This document shows, one piece after another, positions 25,482 through 38,900 of a stretch of DNA of 64,000 nt. Location of the stretch: contig NC_046680.1 in the NCBI RefSeq assembly GCF_009870125.1, positions 12,791,501 through 12,855,500 of the forward strand, in the 5' to 3' direction. The notes under the pieces were generated by a model. That model was not told the origin of the DNA. It worked only from the letters and a program-made list of their open reading frames with translations, and did no database searches. The stretch is from Drosophila pseudoobscura (lineage: Eukaryota > Arthropoda > Insecta > Diptera > Drosophilidae). The position numbers and the translations under genes are program-made. The first letter of the stretch is position 1. Every line of letters starts with the position of its first letter.

Positions 25482-28400
25482 GTGAGTTTCCTGCTTTGCC
25501 AAAAAAAAATAAATAAATGCCAGCCAGAGAGAGGAGGGGAGAACGGAATACAAAAAGAATATGAAATAAATTATAAAGACGCCCGCAGGCACTTCTGATG
25601 AGTGCCCTGGCAGCTAATTAGTGCTGCCTCATTAAAACCAAACCAAAACCAAATGAAACCAAACGAAACTGTTGCTTGGACACTCCACCGTAGACCCGAG
25701 AACGCTACGCGACTTAGATCCCATGGAGCAAGCGGTGGTTGCGACCCACAAACATGGGAAAACGAAAGGGAACCTGAGAATAGTCGGGCAGCAGCCACTG
25801 CCACTTGAATGTAATTGCGAAACAAAAGCGTCGTTTATGCCGGGAACTCAACTCGCAGAGGTCAGAGGGCTATTGCACAAACACCATCCCATTCGGATCC
25901 CTTTCCCTATCCCTATCCTGTGACCAGCCAAGGCGCAAAATATCTAAATTAATAATCAATGAAAACAATTAGCGCATAGACAAACAGCGGGCATATTTGA
26001 GAGAACTCGTTTTCAACACTTTTGCTTTTGCCGCCGCTGTTGGTGCTCTGGCTAAGCCTTTGGCCCAGGGCCTACAGCCCAGAAAACAGAACACCCATAA
26101 CCAGTACCCCGATTCAATATTGGATTTGAAATGATTAGAATAAATTAGTATTCATTTTCGGCAAAGTCGGGGAACAAACAGCTGCAGGGCCCGGGCCACT
26201 CGTTCGGATCAACTTCGTCAGTGGCTCGACTCAACTCGGTTCTGGGCACGATGATATAAAAACGAATCGCTAAATTCAATAGAAAGCAACAGTAAAATTC
26301 AAACATACAACGAAAGCAAAAGCAAAAACACTGAGAGAAAAACAAATTCAAAGTTAGTCTTGGCCGCAAGCCATCAACAAATACATAAATAAGAAGGAGT
26401 CAGAAGCGTAGGCAGCGAGTCAAGACGAGAGGAGACATAACGAAAGCAAAGAAAAATCAAATGCTAATTATATACAAATTAAAAATGTGGCTAATTGTGA
26501 GTGAAATTGAGTGAAATCAAGCAAATAAAAATAAAAAGCATAATGACTAACGCAGGTCAATGGCAGCCAAGCGGGAACGAGTGAAAAAGTTATTAATATT
26601 GGGCAGTGGACTGGAAAAGTCTTAAATTGATCAAATCCAGAAATATACAGTGACTAAGCGAGGCAGTTGTGCAGCGTTTAAGTAGGGACTGATTACTCAA
26701 TGATGATTGGGTTATGCTTTGACTAAGGATAAGGCGTATATAAGTACATGTGCACACCCTTTAAGTACTATATCACAGACTGTGTGGCACTGCTTGGACG
26801 AGTGTAGGCAGAGAGGTCTCCCTTCCTAATAATTAGTACTTCTCTGCCTAAGCGCAAAAGTTTAGCGACATGTAGACTGCAACTATAATTACACTTAAAG
26901 GGAAATGAGTAAGAGTCAGTTCTGATTCTGACAACCGCCCAAGCCATACCAAAATACCAACGCCCCCTATCAACGCCCTTCCAAACACCCCACCTATAGC
27001 ATTTTGTTAGCAAAGTAATTACCGTTTATTGACTGTCGGCAAACAGAAACTTTTTTGTTGGCGGCCGCCTCAACTTGATGAATCTTCAAGTTCTTCAATC
27101 TCTTTGGCTGTTTGCTGGATGTATAGAATTATATTTACTATATGGATCCTTACTGGTGCCGCGCCCACGCACGGCTTGCGCCCACAAAATGGTAGCGCGG
27201 CTCTTCTGTTGGCTAGGCCCGCGTTTAGCCTATTGTTTGCTCATCTAATATTTGTCAAAAATTCTGAGTAAGAATAACGAAAAGATTATTGCGCGCTCGA
27301 ATCAACAGAATGTCAGTGCCCCACACAACCCGCACACACGCGGCCACTCAAGTTCGAGTGCCGCCAAACGATGGCAACAATTGGTTGCCAAGAAGGCGTA
27401 TGAGTGACATGCTGAGGAGCAAGCATAGCTCATACGCCCCGTGTGGTGGAAAAACTCGTTCCGACCAACATCGGGCCACACGCAAATCTCTTTCGCAAAT
27501 ACTTCATAGTGCTTTTGACCGTAATTTGATTTGGTCGAATGGAAACAAACTCAATTTGTATTGCATAAAGCAACATGCAACATTCAGCAGGCGAAAGAAA
27601 AGACCGGTAAATACTCATGCTGTCAGAACGCTCCCCTTCTACCCGTCTACCCCTTCTACCCGTCTACCCTTCTCCCAATTTTCATTCTGTGGTACTTGAG
27701 AGGTTTTTTTCATGCAAATAGAATCTGACAGAAAATGCATTCTTACGCACAATTCACTTAGTGTGGAATGTGTGTGTGTACGTGTGTACGAGTATCTGTG
27801 TGTTTCGGTGGCTTTGCATATAAATCAAGCAGCAAAAGCAGCTCGAGTTCCACACACTTCGGCTCTGCCCCACTAGCAGCTTGTCCTGTAATTTATATTT
27901 GTTCAAAATAGTTTTGATGTGACTTTAATTAGAGAGAACCTTTTCCACTTTGCCCGAAGTTGCTCAGTTTGTAATAAATGGCTAACATAGTTGGGCCATC
28001 TTTATATAAATCAATGATGGAAATGTATTCAAAGTTTTCTTTGTTTCAGAGAACACTTTTCTGCTTTGCTGAATCGGAGCCAAAAAGAGTTGCCTGCGAC
28101 CCAGAAAATTTTGCAACTTAAACAATCATTGTCCACTTGGTATGCGCATTATTATGCAAATGCGGATTTAACGAGAAACAAGGTCCAAACGGAATATGAA
28201 TTTGATTTTCATTCGAATGAAACAACTGAATATCAAAACAGGATGTTTGTTTATTTTTATATTTCCACCCGAGTAAATCACAATGACAACTCCACGGTTG
28301 ATTTGTGGCATCCGTAAATACATTTCAATCCCTTTTTTTTATTTGAGCACGGTCTATCGAGTTGTGTAAGGTTTTCAAGCTATCTGGCAAAAAGCCAAGC

Positions 28401-29599
28401 AGAATCTTTTGTCGACTCCCTCTCTGCCTGTCTGCGTGGGTCAAGGGTCGGGCCAAAGATACGTTCATTTGTTTAATTAAGCGGCAACATGTGGCCGTCT
28501 TTGCTTGCACCTTGCTGGCGATTTGTGTCAGGGCTGCCACAGAATCTCAAAAGTGTTGGCGGCATACAAATAAACGCTCGTTTAATTGTTTTTCGAGTAA
28601 CAATTAGACAGTCGCAATTGCAGAGTCCGACCTATGGGTCTCGCAAAGTCAGTGTCAGCTGACCGATTGTCATGGCTCGTTGGATGCCATCTCCCTCTCC
28701 TCTCCTCTCATCTCGTCCTCCCTCCCTGCCGGACCTGACCCAACCTGCACTCGCTTTAATGCTTTGATTTCTGTTTTGCGAGCATTAAGTGCTGACCCCC
28801 CAGACACCCAGCCGTTGATGGATTTTTTATATATATACGTACATACTCGTATACGTCCAGTATATGCCGTGTATCTAGACATTTGGCCATTTCCAAAAGC
28901 GGGCTCAAAGTTCATTGCATTTGGACATTTTGCCTTGGATGGCTTTCGAAATTCGTGAAATTTTTTTGGCAAGGAAAATTCACTCACTGCCAAATGGAAA
29001 AGCTCGATGCATCCGCCAACAGACACAGCTTGGCAACAAAAACTGGTTACGCTTGGCAAATGCCACGCGGCAAGTTGGCCTTGGTCTAATCCACTTTTCA
29101 GAATCCCCAGCTCGTAGAATCGGCTCCCAGCAGCATCAGCAGCAGCAGCAGCAGCGGCCCCAGCCACAACAGCAGCTCCATTCAACAGCAACAGGCCGAA
29201 ACAGGCGGGTAACAAATTGTGGCAGAGCTCCGGTGGCTGCCAGTGGCTGACAGTGGCTGCCGTTGCCTGGCACTCTAAAACTTGATATGTTTGGCCTACG
29301 ATTAGTCCGTGAGCCATGAGCCGCATTCGGGGCCTGGGTTGCCCGCCCAGAACATTGGCCAAGTGGCAGCAGTGGAGATCGGTTGTGGAGCGGGTCGCAT
29401 TGGTTGCATGACAGAAACTTGACTTTGCACCGTTTGAAAGCGGACCAAACCTAACAAGTGGCGTTCAAGTGCGCATACCGAACATTTCAAATCAGCCAAG
29501 ATCAATGTGCCACAGAATGAGCTTCAACAATGATGTACTGTCTTCAATCATTCATTCATCAATCAGTGTTTAATTGAACCACTTATTCTTATTTTGCAG
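25482..29599. other. Probable 4.1-kb intron, no separate gene supported
   Basis: No supported coding sequence. Contains a CCCCTTCTACCCGTCTA-type tandem near 27632-27680 and a CAG run at 29129-29155. A 230-codon minus-strand open frame across the CAG run looks like chance. Confidence 0.45.
29129..29155. repeat. CAG trinucleotide run
   Basis: CAGCATCAGCAGCAG-type run in the probable intron. Confidence 0.75.
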
Positions 29600-29614
29600 A
29601 TAATTATCACAGCC

Positions 29615-30436
29615 ATGGACCGATTCGTCTGGTTCGTTCTTCTGGTGGTGATGTCCCACTTGGTCACGGAGTTCACCCGCGTCTCCGGCTATGCCCGCGG
29701 CCAACGTCACGAACTTGTGCTGTTAAACGATGTAAGTCACCATGTGGCCTGTGGTAACCTGCTCACAGTTCACTTTAAACTATAAAGTGATTTTTATGGC
29801 CACAGTTGAGTGCCATTTGCTCGCTCAGCATATTCCCCCTGGCGTTGTTGTATGAGTATTCAAATTAAAATCTGAATTCCGATCTTTTCAGACGATGCTG
29901 CAACCGATGCCAGTGCAGAATATGCTGCTCTACCCCAGCCACGAGTACGGCCAGTACCAGCAGCGTCCGTCCATGAACAGCCTGCAGCAGAATGCAGCGC
30001 TCCTGTTCAGTAGCCTGGCTGCAGGGGCAGGAGCAGGTGCGGGAACAGGAGCATCTGCTGAGCCCAGCAGCAACGCCGCCATGCTGGCGGTGGGTGACAG
30101 CCAGCCTGCACACAATTCGGAGCCCAGCTATCCCCTCTTCAGTCTGCGCCCATTAATCGACAGCATTTTCGAGGTGAGCTGGCCGGGATTATTTCCATTC
30201 GAGAGTTGCTGATTTTGCATTTGAACTTTCCGCAGATTCCCATTTCGACGCTGCGGGCTGTCAACAATATGGTGGGACGTCTGACCGGTAGCTATCGGCA
30301 GGCAACGGCGGAAGTGTCGCAAAAATCTGTGGCAGAAGGAACGGCTCTGCCCTTGGGCCATCCCAGCTCCAATCCCACCGCCGATTCGAAGTTCTCCGTA
30401 TCGCAGCGCAGGGCAATGCGAGAGGAGATGGCGTAA
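29615..30436 (+). CDS. Short secreted protein with IPISTLR motif (tandem paralogue 1)
   Basis: Three coding exons, all split in phase 0: 29615-29731 (exon from acceptor 29599), 29892-30173 and 30236-30436; 199 aa. The N-terminus DRFVWFVLLVVMSHLVTEF is a signal peptide or anchor. The middle is Gln/Met-rich, then Gly/Ala-rich (AAGAGAGAGTGASAEP). The last exon opens with IPISTLRAVNNMVGRLTG (residues about 134-151) and ends in a charged tail. I do not recognise the family, but the same motif, at the start of the last exon and in the same phase, recurs in the gene at 32908-39547. The Met at 29615 is chosen for its signal peptide; the exon is open 15 nt further 5' and would join in frame to candidate exons at 19599 or 25440. 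AATAAA follows at 30656. Confidence 0.75.
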
Positions 30437-30655
30437 CTCAAATCCCGATTAGTTTGTAGTTGTGCATGAATGTTGGCATTTCTCTAAGTGAATGCTAGAG
30501 TGTTTAACGTGTGTTTTTTTCGTGTGCATTTATATAGTTTGTTTCTTAATGTTTGACTTTTGTGATATATGTGACATTGTTGTAAGACTAGCATAAGGAT
30601 GTTTATGTCCGCCCAAAAAAGAAAATCCAAAAAAACTATATGTATTTACGTTTAA

Positions 30656-30661
30656 AATAAA
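30656..30661 (+). terminator. Polyadenylation signal
   Basis: AATAAA about 220 nt after the stop at 30436. Confidence 0.6.
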
Positions 30662-32416
30662 TTTACAAGAAAGAAAAGACGAAAATCTCCAGATCAATGG
30701 AGCTCAAATACTGCTTGCAAGTGGTTCCAGACTAAACTCAAGTGCTTTAATTCTTGTGCCTAAAAGATGCAGCAAAAAACAACGCAAGAGATGGCAGTGC
30801 TTCTGAAACTGCATGTGCAGCCGACGACTGCTTTAATATTTCATGCGCCTAAAAGCTGCAACATTAAATCAACAACAGAGATTGCAGTGCTATTAAAACT
30901 GTGCGCAGCCCTGTTCAAAGTACATATTTTGGAAAGAAAATTCAATAAATAAATATAAATATATAATACAAGAAAAAATGAAAACGTGTCATGCCCAAAT
31001 ATTGCTTCCTGACCAGAAGTTAATAAACACATCAATCGGCATCGTTCGACAGTCGATAACCTCCTCCTCCTGACCCTTCGAGCAATCTCTGAATAAAAGG
31101 TTATCAAATGCTCATGGACTTCGTCGTATTTCCCTTTGTAATTGGTTTGAAAATGAGAAATATGTTAAATTCTGATTGAAAATACACTAAAATGAAATTC
31201 ATTTTCAACAGACCCTGAGATAAAAGAACATCGAGAAAATGAGCAAACAGCAAACCATCGCCAAGTAATTGATGTGTGATGCAAGGGACCTACGAAAACC
31301 AAATCGAAAAGAATTTTTTTTAATTATATTTTCTTGTTGGACCCTTTTTGGTGGCATTTGGTTTTTGGCCATCGCATTCTAAATTATCAAGCACGTGCAC
31401 AGCGGATTTCGCCAGCCAGACATCCGAGACACTGGCACTGGCAGAAGGCAGAAGGCAGAAACACATTAACACAGATGGTGGCACTGGCCGGCAGCTCTGT
31501 TTGTCATTTGAATACCTAATGATCAAATGCTTTGAACAAAAGAAGAATGCCCACCGCTGGAGCCGCACTGGGAGCATGGGGCGAAGGCGGAGGGGAGGTC
31601 TGCTGGGGCCCCAAAAACCGAAAGAGAAATGGATATGCCAGTGGGCTCGTATCTGTCGTTCGGCTCGATAGAAATTAGGAAACTTTCCGACAGACTTCTT
31701 TTGTTTGCTCTTTCCACCACACCGCATTCAACGCTTCAATGCAATCCCCACCGCAACGCGAATGAAAAGGGATGTTGTATACGTACCTGCCGCATATGTA
31801 GCCTCGTTAAACATCGTGCACCAGAATTACTCGCTATGCCCAACTGCAGCCAATGGCAACAGTGAGCAATCAGTTGCCCATGCCACGTGCATCGAGAGCC
31901 GAAAGCTTTGAGGCAAATGAAGAGGGACGAGGACCCAAAAAGCGAAAGCACAAAAACAAAACTGCAGACTCGAGTCGATTCCTCCAACCGGTTTGCCATG
32001 ATTTGCACCAACTGATGTGCTTTAGTGCAGCAGCGTATACGCAATGTTGCCCAGAGAACATGCCCATTTGTGGCTTCGCTGTGAGTCACTGAACACCAAT
32101 CGACTGATTGGCTATTATAAAGAGAGCTTTGAGCATCGATCTTCAGGCATATGCAACAGCTGACCAGACTAGAAGTTCACCCTATCCACTGACAGTGTTT
32201 CGTCTGTTAGTTTTTTGTTTTGGCTGTTGGCAAGTTCTCACCCAATTGTTAGACCCTGTGCCAGAGAGGTGCTAATAGATCGAAGCCAGTTCTTTGCTGA
32301 CCATATAGAGATTTGAGATAAGCTTGCATCATCGTTACTGTTCAGTGTCCAGGCTTGAGAGATAATGCATACATGGAGCTGGAAGAAAGGCAGAAAACAG
32401 AACAGCTTGATGCTGC
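30662..32416. other. Intergenic spacer between the two tandem secreted-protein genes
   Basis: No supported gene. Two stretches near 30768-30830 and 30843-30905 resemble each other (AACTGC/GCAGCC with AGAGATxGCAGTGCT), suggesting a small local duplication. The promoter of the next gene lies at the right end. Confidence 0.5.
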
Positions 32417-32426
32417 TATATAAATA
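32417..32426 (+). promoter_or_regulatory. TATA box of the 332-aa secreted-protein gene
   Basis: TATATAAATA, with transcription expected near 32448-32460. A purine-rich leader with a heptanucleotide repeat and a good donor at 32704 follow. Confidence 0.6.
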
Positions 32427-32449
32427 GACGCTTGCATATTTAATTGCGC

Positions 32450-32703
32450 CACAATTCCAGTTTGCGAGGCATTACAACAGACAACAGACATCGGTCAGCG
32501 GGCAGCGGGCAGTAGACACCAGACGGTAGACGGTAGACGGTAGACAGTAGACGCTCGCTTCGATTCCAATCCACTTCGCAGAATTCAAGTTTAAGCCAGG
32601 CCCAGGCCGACGACTCAAGCTCAGTGCGAGGCGACAACGCGCCGCGACAACAACGTACCACCAATCCGCTCAGATTCGCCAGTGAAAAGAAACCCAACAA
32701 CAG
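32450..32703 (+). other. Non-coding first exon (5' UTR) of the 332-aa secreted-protein gene
   Basis: The left end is approximate, from the TATA position. The right end is the donor CAG|GTACAA at 32704, joined to an acceptor TTTCTAG immediately before the ATG at 32908. It contains the (AGACGGT)n repeat at 32521-32552. Confidence 0.5.
32521..32552 (+). repeat. (AGACGGT)n heptanucleotide repeat in a 5' UTR
   Basis: Three perfect and one imperfect copies of AGACGGT inside the predicted leader exon. Confidence 0.8.
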
Positions 32704-32907
32704 GTACAACAGCCCGTGGCGTTAATTAATTGAGATCGGGCAGGTCGAGACAGCAGAATTTTAAATCAAATGTGAAAGCCTCGTAATTATGCTCCGCCAG
32801 ATGGCCGCTCCCCGAAAACCTCGGTTCGAGGAAGAATTCTGCCAACGCGTTGCGCATACAAAAGAGCCCAGCAGCTAGAATTTATTTCGTTTTTGATTGT
32901 TTTCTAG

Positions 32908-35900
32908 ATGCGCAAAATGTTCGCCTTTATCGGAGTGCTTTGTCTGCTGCAATCGGCCATCTTGGTGCACGCACAGGTAAGTTTTTCGCCCACCTCCCAA
33001 AACCATTATTTCCGCTGCAGCGTCGGTTTGTGTTCAAGCTGCGGCCGTGCTCAATCTCCACCAGATTCTGCGTTTGGAGAATATTTTAATTAGAGCGCAT
33101 TCGTTTATTTATTTGCAACTCCATGCTGTGGCTTCCATTTACATAGATGTGGCTGCAGTTTATGCGGCAGCTCAATTCAAGATCTTAAATCCGTAAAAAC
33201 AAGGCAATGACTCATTCAGAGGCATCCAACAGTGAATCAAATGATCAAGTGCCACTGAATTCATTAACTTGATTAATAGATCAACTGATGATGAGGCATT
33301 TCTCAAGCTATCCAGAAAATCGACTCGCTATTTATATGCAGGCTTTCACTGTGTGGACCGAAATTGAGAACTTTGCCCCGCAAACGCGTATCGGCGGAGA
33401 ACATTATCGAAATTCGCATTAGAATCACTTTGCCATTGACTGGGAATCAGTGGCAATGGCATTGGCATCGGCGTTGATTTTATTTGCGGTCTGCGGCGAA
33501 AGTGCGGCCAGCGGGGGGATAAAGCCATCCGACTGTTGGTTAATTGCTGTACGGGTCGAACACTCGAACATTCCGTAATTTAGGCAAAGTGCATGGTTGG
33601 CCAGCTACCGACCCGAGTGGCTCCAAATGGTTGTGCAATGTCCGGCATTGAAGAATTTTTAGTGTGCAGTTTCTCAGCACGCTTCGCGTTTAATTGCCAG
33701 CCCAAGGCAGGCAAATGCCTGCCCCCTGGATGGCAATTATTAACACACTCAACTACTCCGCTGGCTCATTGGCCCGACCCGTTCGCTTATCATTAATCTT
33801 GGGTACTTGAGCCGCTACCAACTATTATACATCATTTTAATAACTGCTGCCGCTGGCTACCTTGAACTTTGACTGCCTGGGCTGACTAATATCCATTTAA
33901 TTGCATTTCTCCACAAATATTAAGCATACGCCGCATTGCACACAAGTCGTTCGACAGTTGAAGGTCGCTCCTGGGATTAATGGGGATGGTGATGGTGGAG
34001 AGGGGGAGTACATTCTCCCCAAAACGAAGTTCTGTTTTCCACTTTACATAGCATATTTTTTCAATGGAAAAGTGTAGATGTGTAGTCTGAATAGAAGACT
34101 ACACATCTACTCTCTAAGCTTATGGTTTCCCCTCTTTAGGAGGGCTTAGATATGACATACGAGTACTAATCCGTTCCCTCAAACCGGCTTAAGCTGCCCC
34201 AGCTGTCACAGCAGTGGACAACTTTAAGGTGTACTCAACAGACCGAAGACATCTTTACACACACATTGGCCTTGAGGTTCTTTGCTTTGGTTTGCCTATT
34301 TCCCGTTTTCTGTTTACAAACCTTTTCTGAGGGATTTTTTCCTGACAATTTTCCTATCCGGAAAGTTTATTTCTATTTTCAGTTGTGCTGCTTGCGGGCT
34401 AATAGAATTAAGATTTTAATCAACGCATGCATGAAATTTGCATTTGAAAACGCCCACAAAAAAAAAAAAATCCTTTCTGTGCGGGTTGTGGGAATTAAAA
34501 TTAGGAATGAACGTAAAATGCCATGAGAAGGGTTTTCCTCACCGTTGGTGGTGTGGCACAATTCCAGCAGCGATTCCTCGGAATTTATGCAAATTGCCGG
34601 TCATTCAATCCCTTTGCACTCTGCGCCAAGAAATTGTTAGCAATTTTTTTGGGCTGGAACTAAGTGCTCACTCACTCCTTCTGAATGTATGTATATCTTT
34701 TGTTTGCTGGCCCCTCTGGGCGCACAGCCTATCCTTTAAATCTGGCCAACTTCCAGCCAAAATCTTTAATTAGCAACTCTTCATTATCCGCAATTTACTA
34801 GCCACAATTATGGCTTCCTTGTCAGGGGAACGGCAGTGCCGTGGCCTTTGCCAATGGCATGCCTGCTTTTTAAATAATATCATAAATGAATACATAAACT
34901 CGAGTATCACTCGAGGGCATGGTAACAACATTTCAGACAAATATTGACCTAAACCTGACAGAATCCACAAAGTTCTGTTTGTTTTTTTGCTTGTATGGGT
35001 ACTCGTAAATTTGTTTCATTTTATTTCATTTATACTCGTATGTATATTTTTATGTTATCAGTCATTTGCATATTTGTCTGAATGGGAAAAGAAGATTAAC
35101 AAAGAGAGAAAAATATGAAGTACTAAAATGTTTTCTAATTCATTTTAGTTGTTTTCCCACTGCAAATAACAGAGACCAGGGCATTAATTTATTTTGCAAA
35201 AGCGTTTACATTTCCCAGACCTAAAACCATATGAAAACTAATCATAAAACCATCTCATGGAGGAGAGAGAGAGGAGTGGAAATTAGGTATACTTTTCCAT
35301 ATGGGGAGCATTTTGAGCGTGTGTAATATATAAATAGATTTATCTGTGGGCTCTGTCTGTCCTACATTTGAATCTCATTATTCCACGCACAGAGACATCC
35401 ATAAGCCTAAGACCCCCTTAGGCTTATGGCCATGTCGAGCACCTGCACAAATTGCACTTTGCGTAGCTAAAAGCTAAAGTGAATCATTAAATTGCGTTCT
35501 TTCTCTATTAAGATTCAAACATACATACTATATGTACATATATGTTGTCAAAGCGGAAGTGTTTTATTAGCAAAAACAAAGTTTAATTGATGTCGAACGA
35601 GTTTAAAATCCTCTCAAATTGAGAGGAGACTTAAAGAGAAAAAGCAAACTTAAATAGCCTATCGGTTGTGCCTAAAGATAAGAGTACTTTTCTACACATG
35701 CATACATACTCGTACTATATATATGTATATACTATGCATATGTAAGTGACTATTACACTTGACAATGTAAGTGCCAATCCAAGTGTCGCCTCTATAGTAA
35801 TTAATATTTACAGCTTTTACACGCTCTCCCACACACGCACTCAAAAAGATACGATCTTCACAGCTCCAGCCCATAGACGGACACTTGTAGATGTGCCGAT

Positions 35901-38900
35901 TCCTCCCCGAGCAATAGTTGGCCCCGTTGGCAGTGCAGGACGACAAACTGTTCACCAATGCCACCCGCTGTTACCAGAGACTCGGCCCCATCAGTCCCGT
36001 TGGCATCTGCTGGTGGGCTGCTGCTGAGGTCCTCCACATGCAGAGCCGTAATCCTGTAGCTATCAGAGGCATTCTGTAAGGGTGGCGATTCCAGTGGAGA
36101 TTAAGAAATTTATATAAAGTCGTGTATAATATATGTATTTGTTTATCTCACCTGCGAGCCGTAGACCACATCTCTGCCTGGGGTCTCGGGCGTTAGGTAC
36201 ACGTCTTCGGTGTACAGCAGGCTGGCATATTTGTTGACATGTCCCCAGGTGACTGAGGCGCCACCACCGAGCGGCACTTGCCCCCCCAGAAGCAACAGCA
36301 GCAGCAGCAACAGTTGACTGCTCTTCAATTCCCATTCCCTAGCATTTGTCAACATGACAACATGTGTCCGCCTCGCCCACTCTGCGAGTACTCTGAGGCC
36401 ACGTTCTGAGTGCGGTTCTGGTTCTGGTTCTGCCTCTGCCAATGCTTTTCTTTCTTCTCTTTCTTTTGTGTAGCTGGGCACTCACTTTTCACTTTTCACT
36501 TTCCCTGGTTCCACCTTCTTCTCGTGCTCGTCCCACAGACGTATGAAACTCAAATGAGCCGCCTTCAGGTGGCCAAATAAAATATTGTCGCTGTGTCTCT
36601 CCCCATGGAAAAGCTGTTATCAGTGGCAGGTGTTCTGGCCTACCACACTCTTACTCTTACTCTCTCTATCTCTCTCTCTCTCTCTCTGTGACTCTCTGCC
36701 TCGTTCTTGTCGTGTAATTATATGATATCTCACTTTGGGTGGAGTTGTTGGACTTGGTTTAGGAGGTGGTCAGGGTCTAAGAATTCCCAATAAAGGCAGT
36801 ATTCATGACTGCACGATGGCGTGCAAAAGAAAGAGCAAGGCAAAAAAGTACCATAAATACCCTTAAAGCTGCATTTCTCTTTACTATAACAAATCGAAAA
36901 TAAAATTTTCAAAAATTACTTCAACTTTTACCCATGAAAGAGCATTCAGAGATCATTATGCCACTGGGAATAACACCATTCTCGGTGGTGTTTGCTTGCG
37001 TTTGTCAACTGTGTTGGAACCTGTCATAATTATTGATAACTAGCACAAAATACTCTCCACCCATTGTTAGACTGAAGCTCTCCGTCGATTTTATCTGTCG
37101 CACCTACTCCGATATCTTTTATCAGCGAATCGAAATTATTCTGCCTGCTAGCCGGGAGATCTTTCCGATGGCTTCTCATCGGCAAACTGTGCAAATATTT
37201 GTCCAAATTTTTGAACAGACGTCGAATTGCGGTCTCATGGCATCTCGGCCGACCTTAGCCGACTTTAGATACTCGTACCATAGCAGAGTTGCGAAAGGCT
37301 CGCGGCCGTAGAAGGCGGAAAAATATGAATAATTATAGAAACTTACTTAAACGGACACAAAGGGTTTTGTGTTGTTTGCACCAGCAAAAGTTTTGACAAA
37401 ACTTTTAACTATTACTATACTGAAAACCCGACCAAACATCTTATGGAAAGTTTCGGCAAGCCCAAGCTTTAAGCCAGAATCCTGACCAGCTCCCGACCTT
37501 TCGTCGGCGAGTTCTGGGAAGTCAGGAAACTTTCAATCAAATTACGTATACGCAACGAGTAGAGAACTTTTCGCTATAGCCTCACATCTCTCACATCTGA
37601 ACCTCCCTCCTTGAAGCTGATTACGCTGCGCGATGGCAAGGTGGGCGTTAACTTTGCCGGCTACCACGCCGATGCTGGACTGGGCGGCCTCCTCACTGGC
37701 AACTCCGCCCACGGCGGCCTCAGCGCCTCGGCCGGCACCCCCTGGGGCTCACGAGCCGCCGCTGGTCTAGGCGGTAACCTTGACGGTACGAAATATCTAC
37801 ACTTCTCTTGATTGATTTAATTTTAGTTACACTTTTGTCCTGCTTCTCTCTCTTTCTGCAGGACGCACTGATGGCTTTGGATATGCCGCTGCCCAGGCTA
37901 ATCCTTCAGTGGGCGCCAGTGCCCTGCTGGGAGGCAGCGCTGGCGAACACGGCTATATTGGCGCTGAGGCACACAGTCCCGGCAAGACGGTCATCTCCTC
38001 CAAACAGCACACGGTCCATCAGGCGCCAGTGGCCGTCTCGCCCACTTCTGGTCCAGATGCACCTCCGGCTCTGCCCACCGTCAGCAATAATGTCCAGAGG
38101 GTTAAGCCCCCAAAGAAGTATTCGTTGATCAGGCAAGATGTGAGTATGCATATTTATACGAGAAGACTGTACAAATTCCAGCAAGTTTCGAATAGCAAGT
38201 GAAAATCGCTTAGGAAATACTCGTGTGTAAAGTTTTGGACAAGTATTCGGGGAAGTTTTCATGGAATTTGCTGGCATAAGTGTCGAAAAGTACCCCTAAA
38301 GAGGAATAAGCTCCTACTTTATCAATTGTAAAAATATTTATGGGACTTTCCCAGAGAGATTGCCTAGCATGGATGTGCGTGAATGTGAGTGCTTTTAGTT
38401 CGTATGAGTGTTAGATAGATTGATGAATAGCGCATCGACAGTGCATCGACAAACTAGAACTCATCAATATATGCACCCCTCTCTCCGCTGATGTGTTAGA
38501 CGGACCGCAGCGAAATCATTGAGAATCATGTTGTGGCAGCCGCAGGGCCCATCGTGCCCGCCACACACAATCCGCCTCCAACTGGGCCTGCCACATCGGT
38601 GATAATTGTGAAACGGCCACGCCACCGCGTCAAGCGCCCACGTCAGCGGCAACGCACCGTATACGTGATGCAGCAGCAGCAGCTGCAACAAAGCGATTCT
38701 CCTGCAGGCGACACCCAGGAAGTGCACGAGCGGAAACCAGAGGCGGAACAGGAGAAGGTAACTGTGGCAACAACAACCAACCAAATACGATGCTGTGTGG
38801 CAAGCATACAGACACGTACATACAGATACAAACCGGCACAAGCACACAGATACACACACACACTCACACACACAGAGATACACACACAGCCACGAATATG

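Noticed and set aside
28670-29362. 230-codon minus-strand open frame
   Set aside because: Driven by the CAG run (poly-Ala) and composition; no domain, no signal peptide, no splice context, and it lies in the probable intron of a + strand gene.
34074-34110. Pre-miRNA interpretation of the perfect hairpin
   Set aside because: Stem is only 15 bp, too short for a standard fly pre-miRNA, and flanking bases do not extend it.
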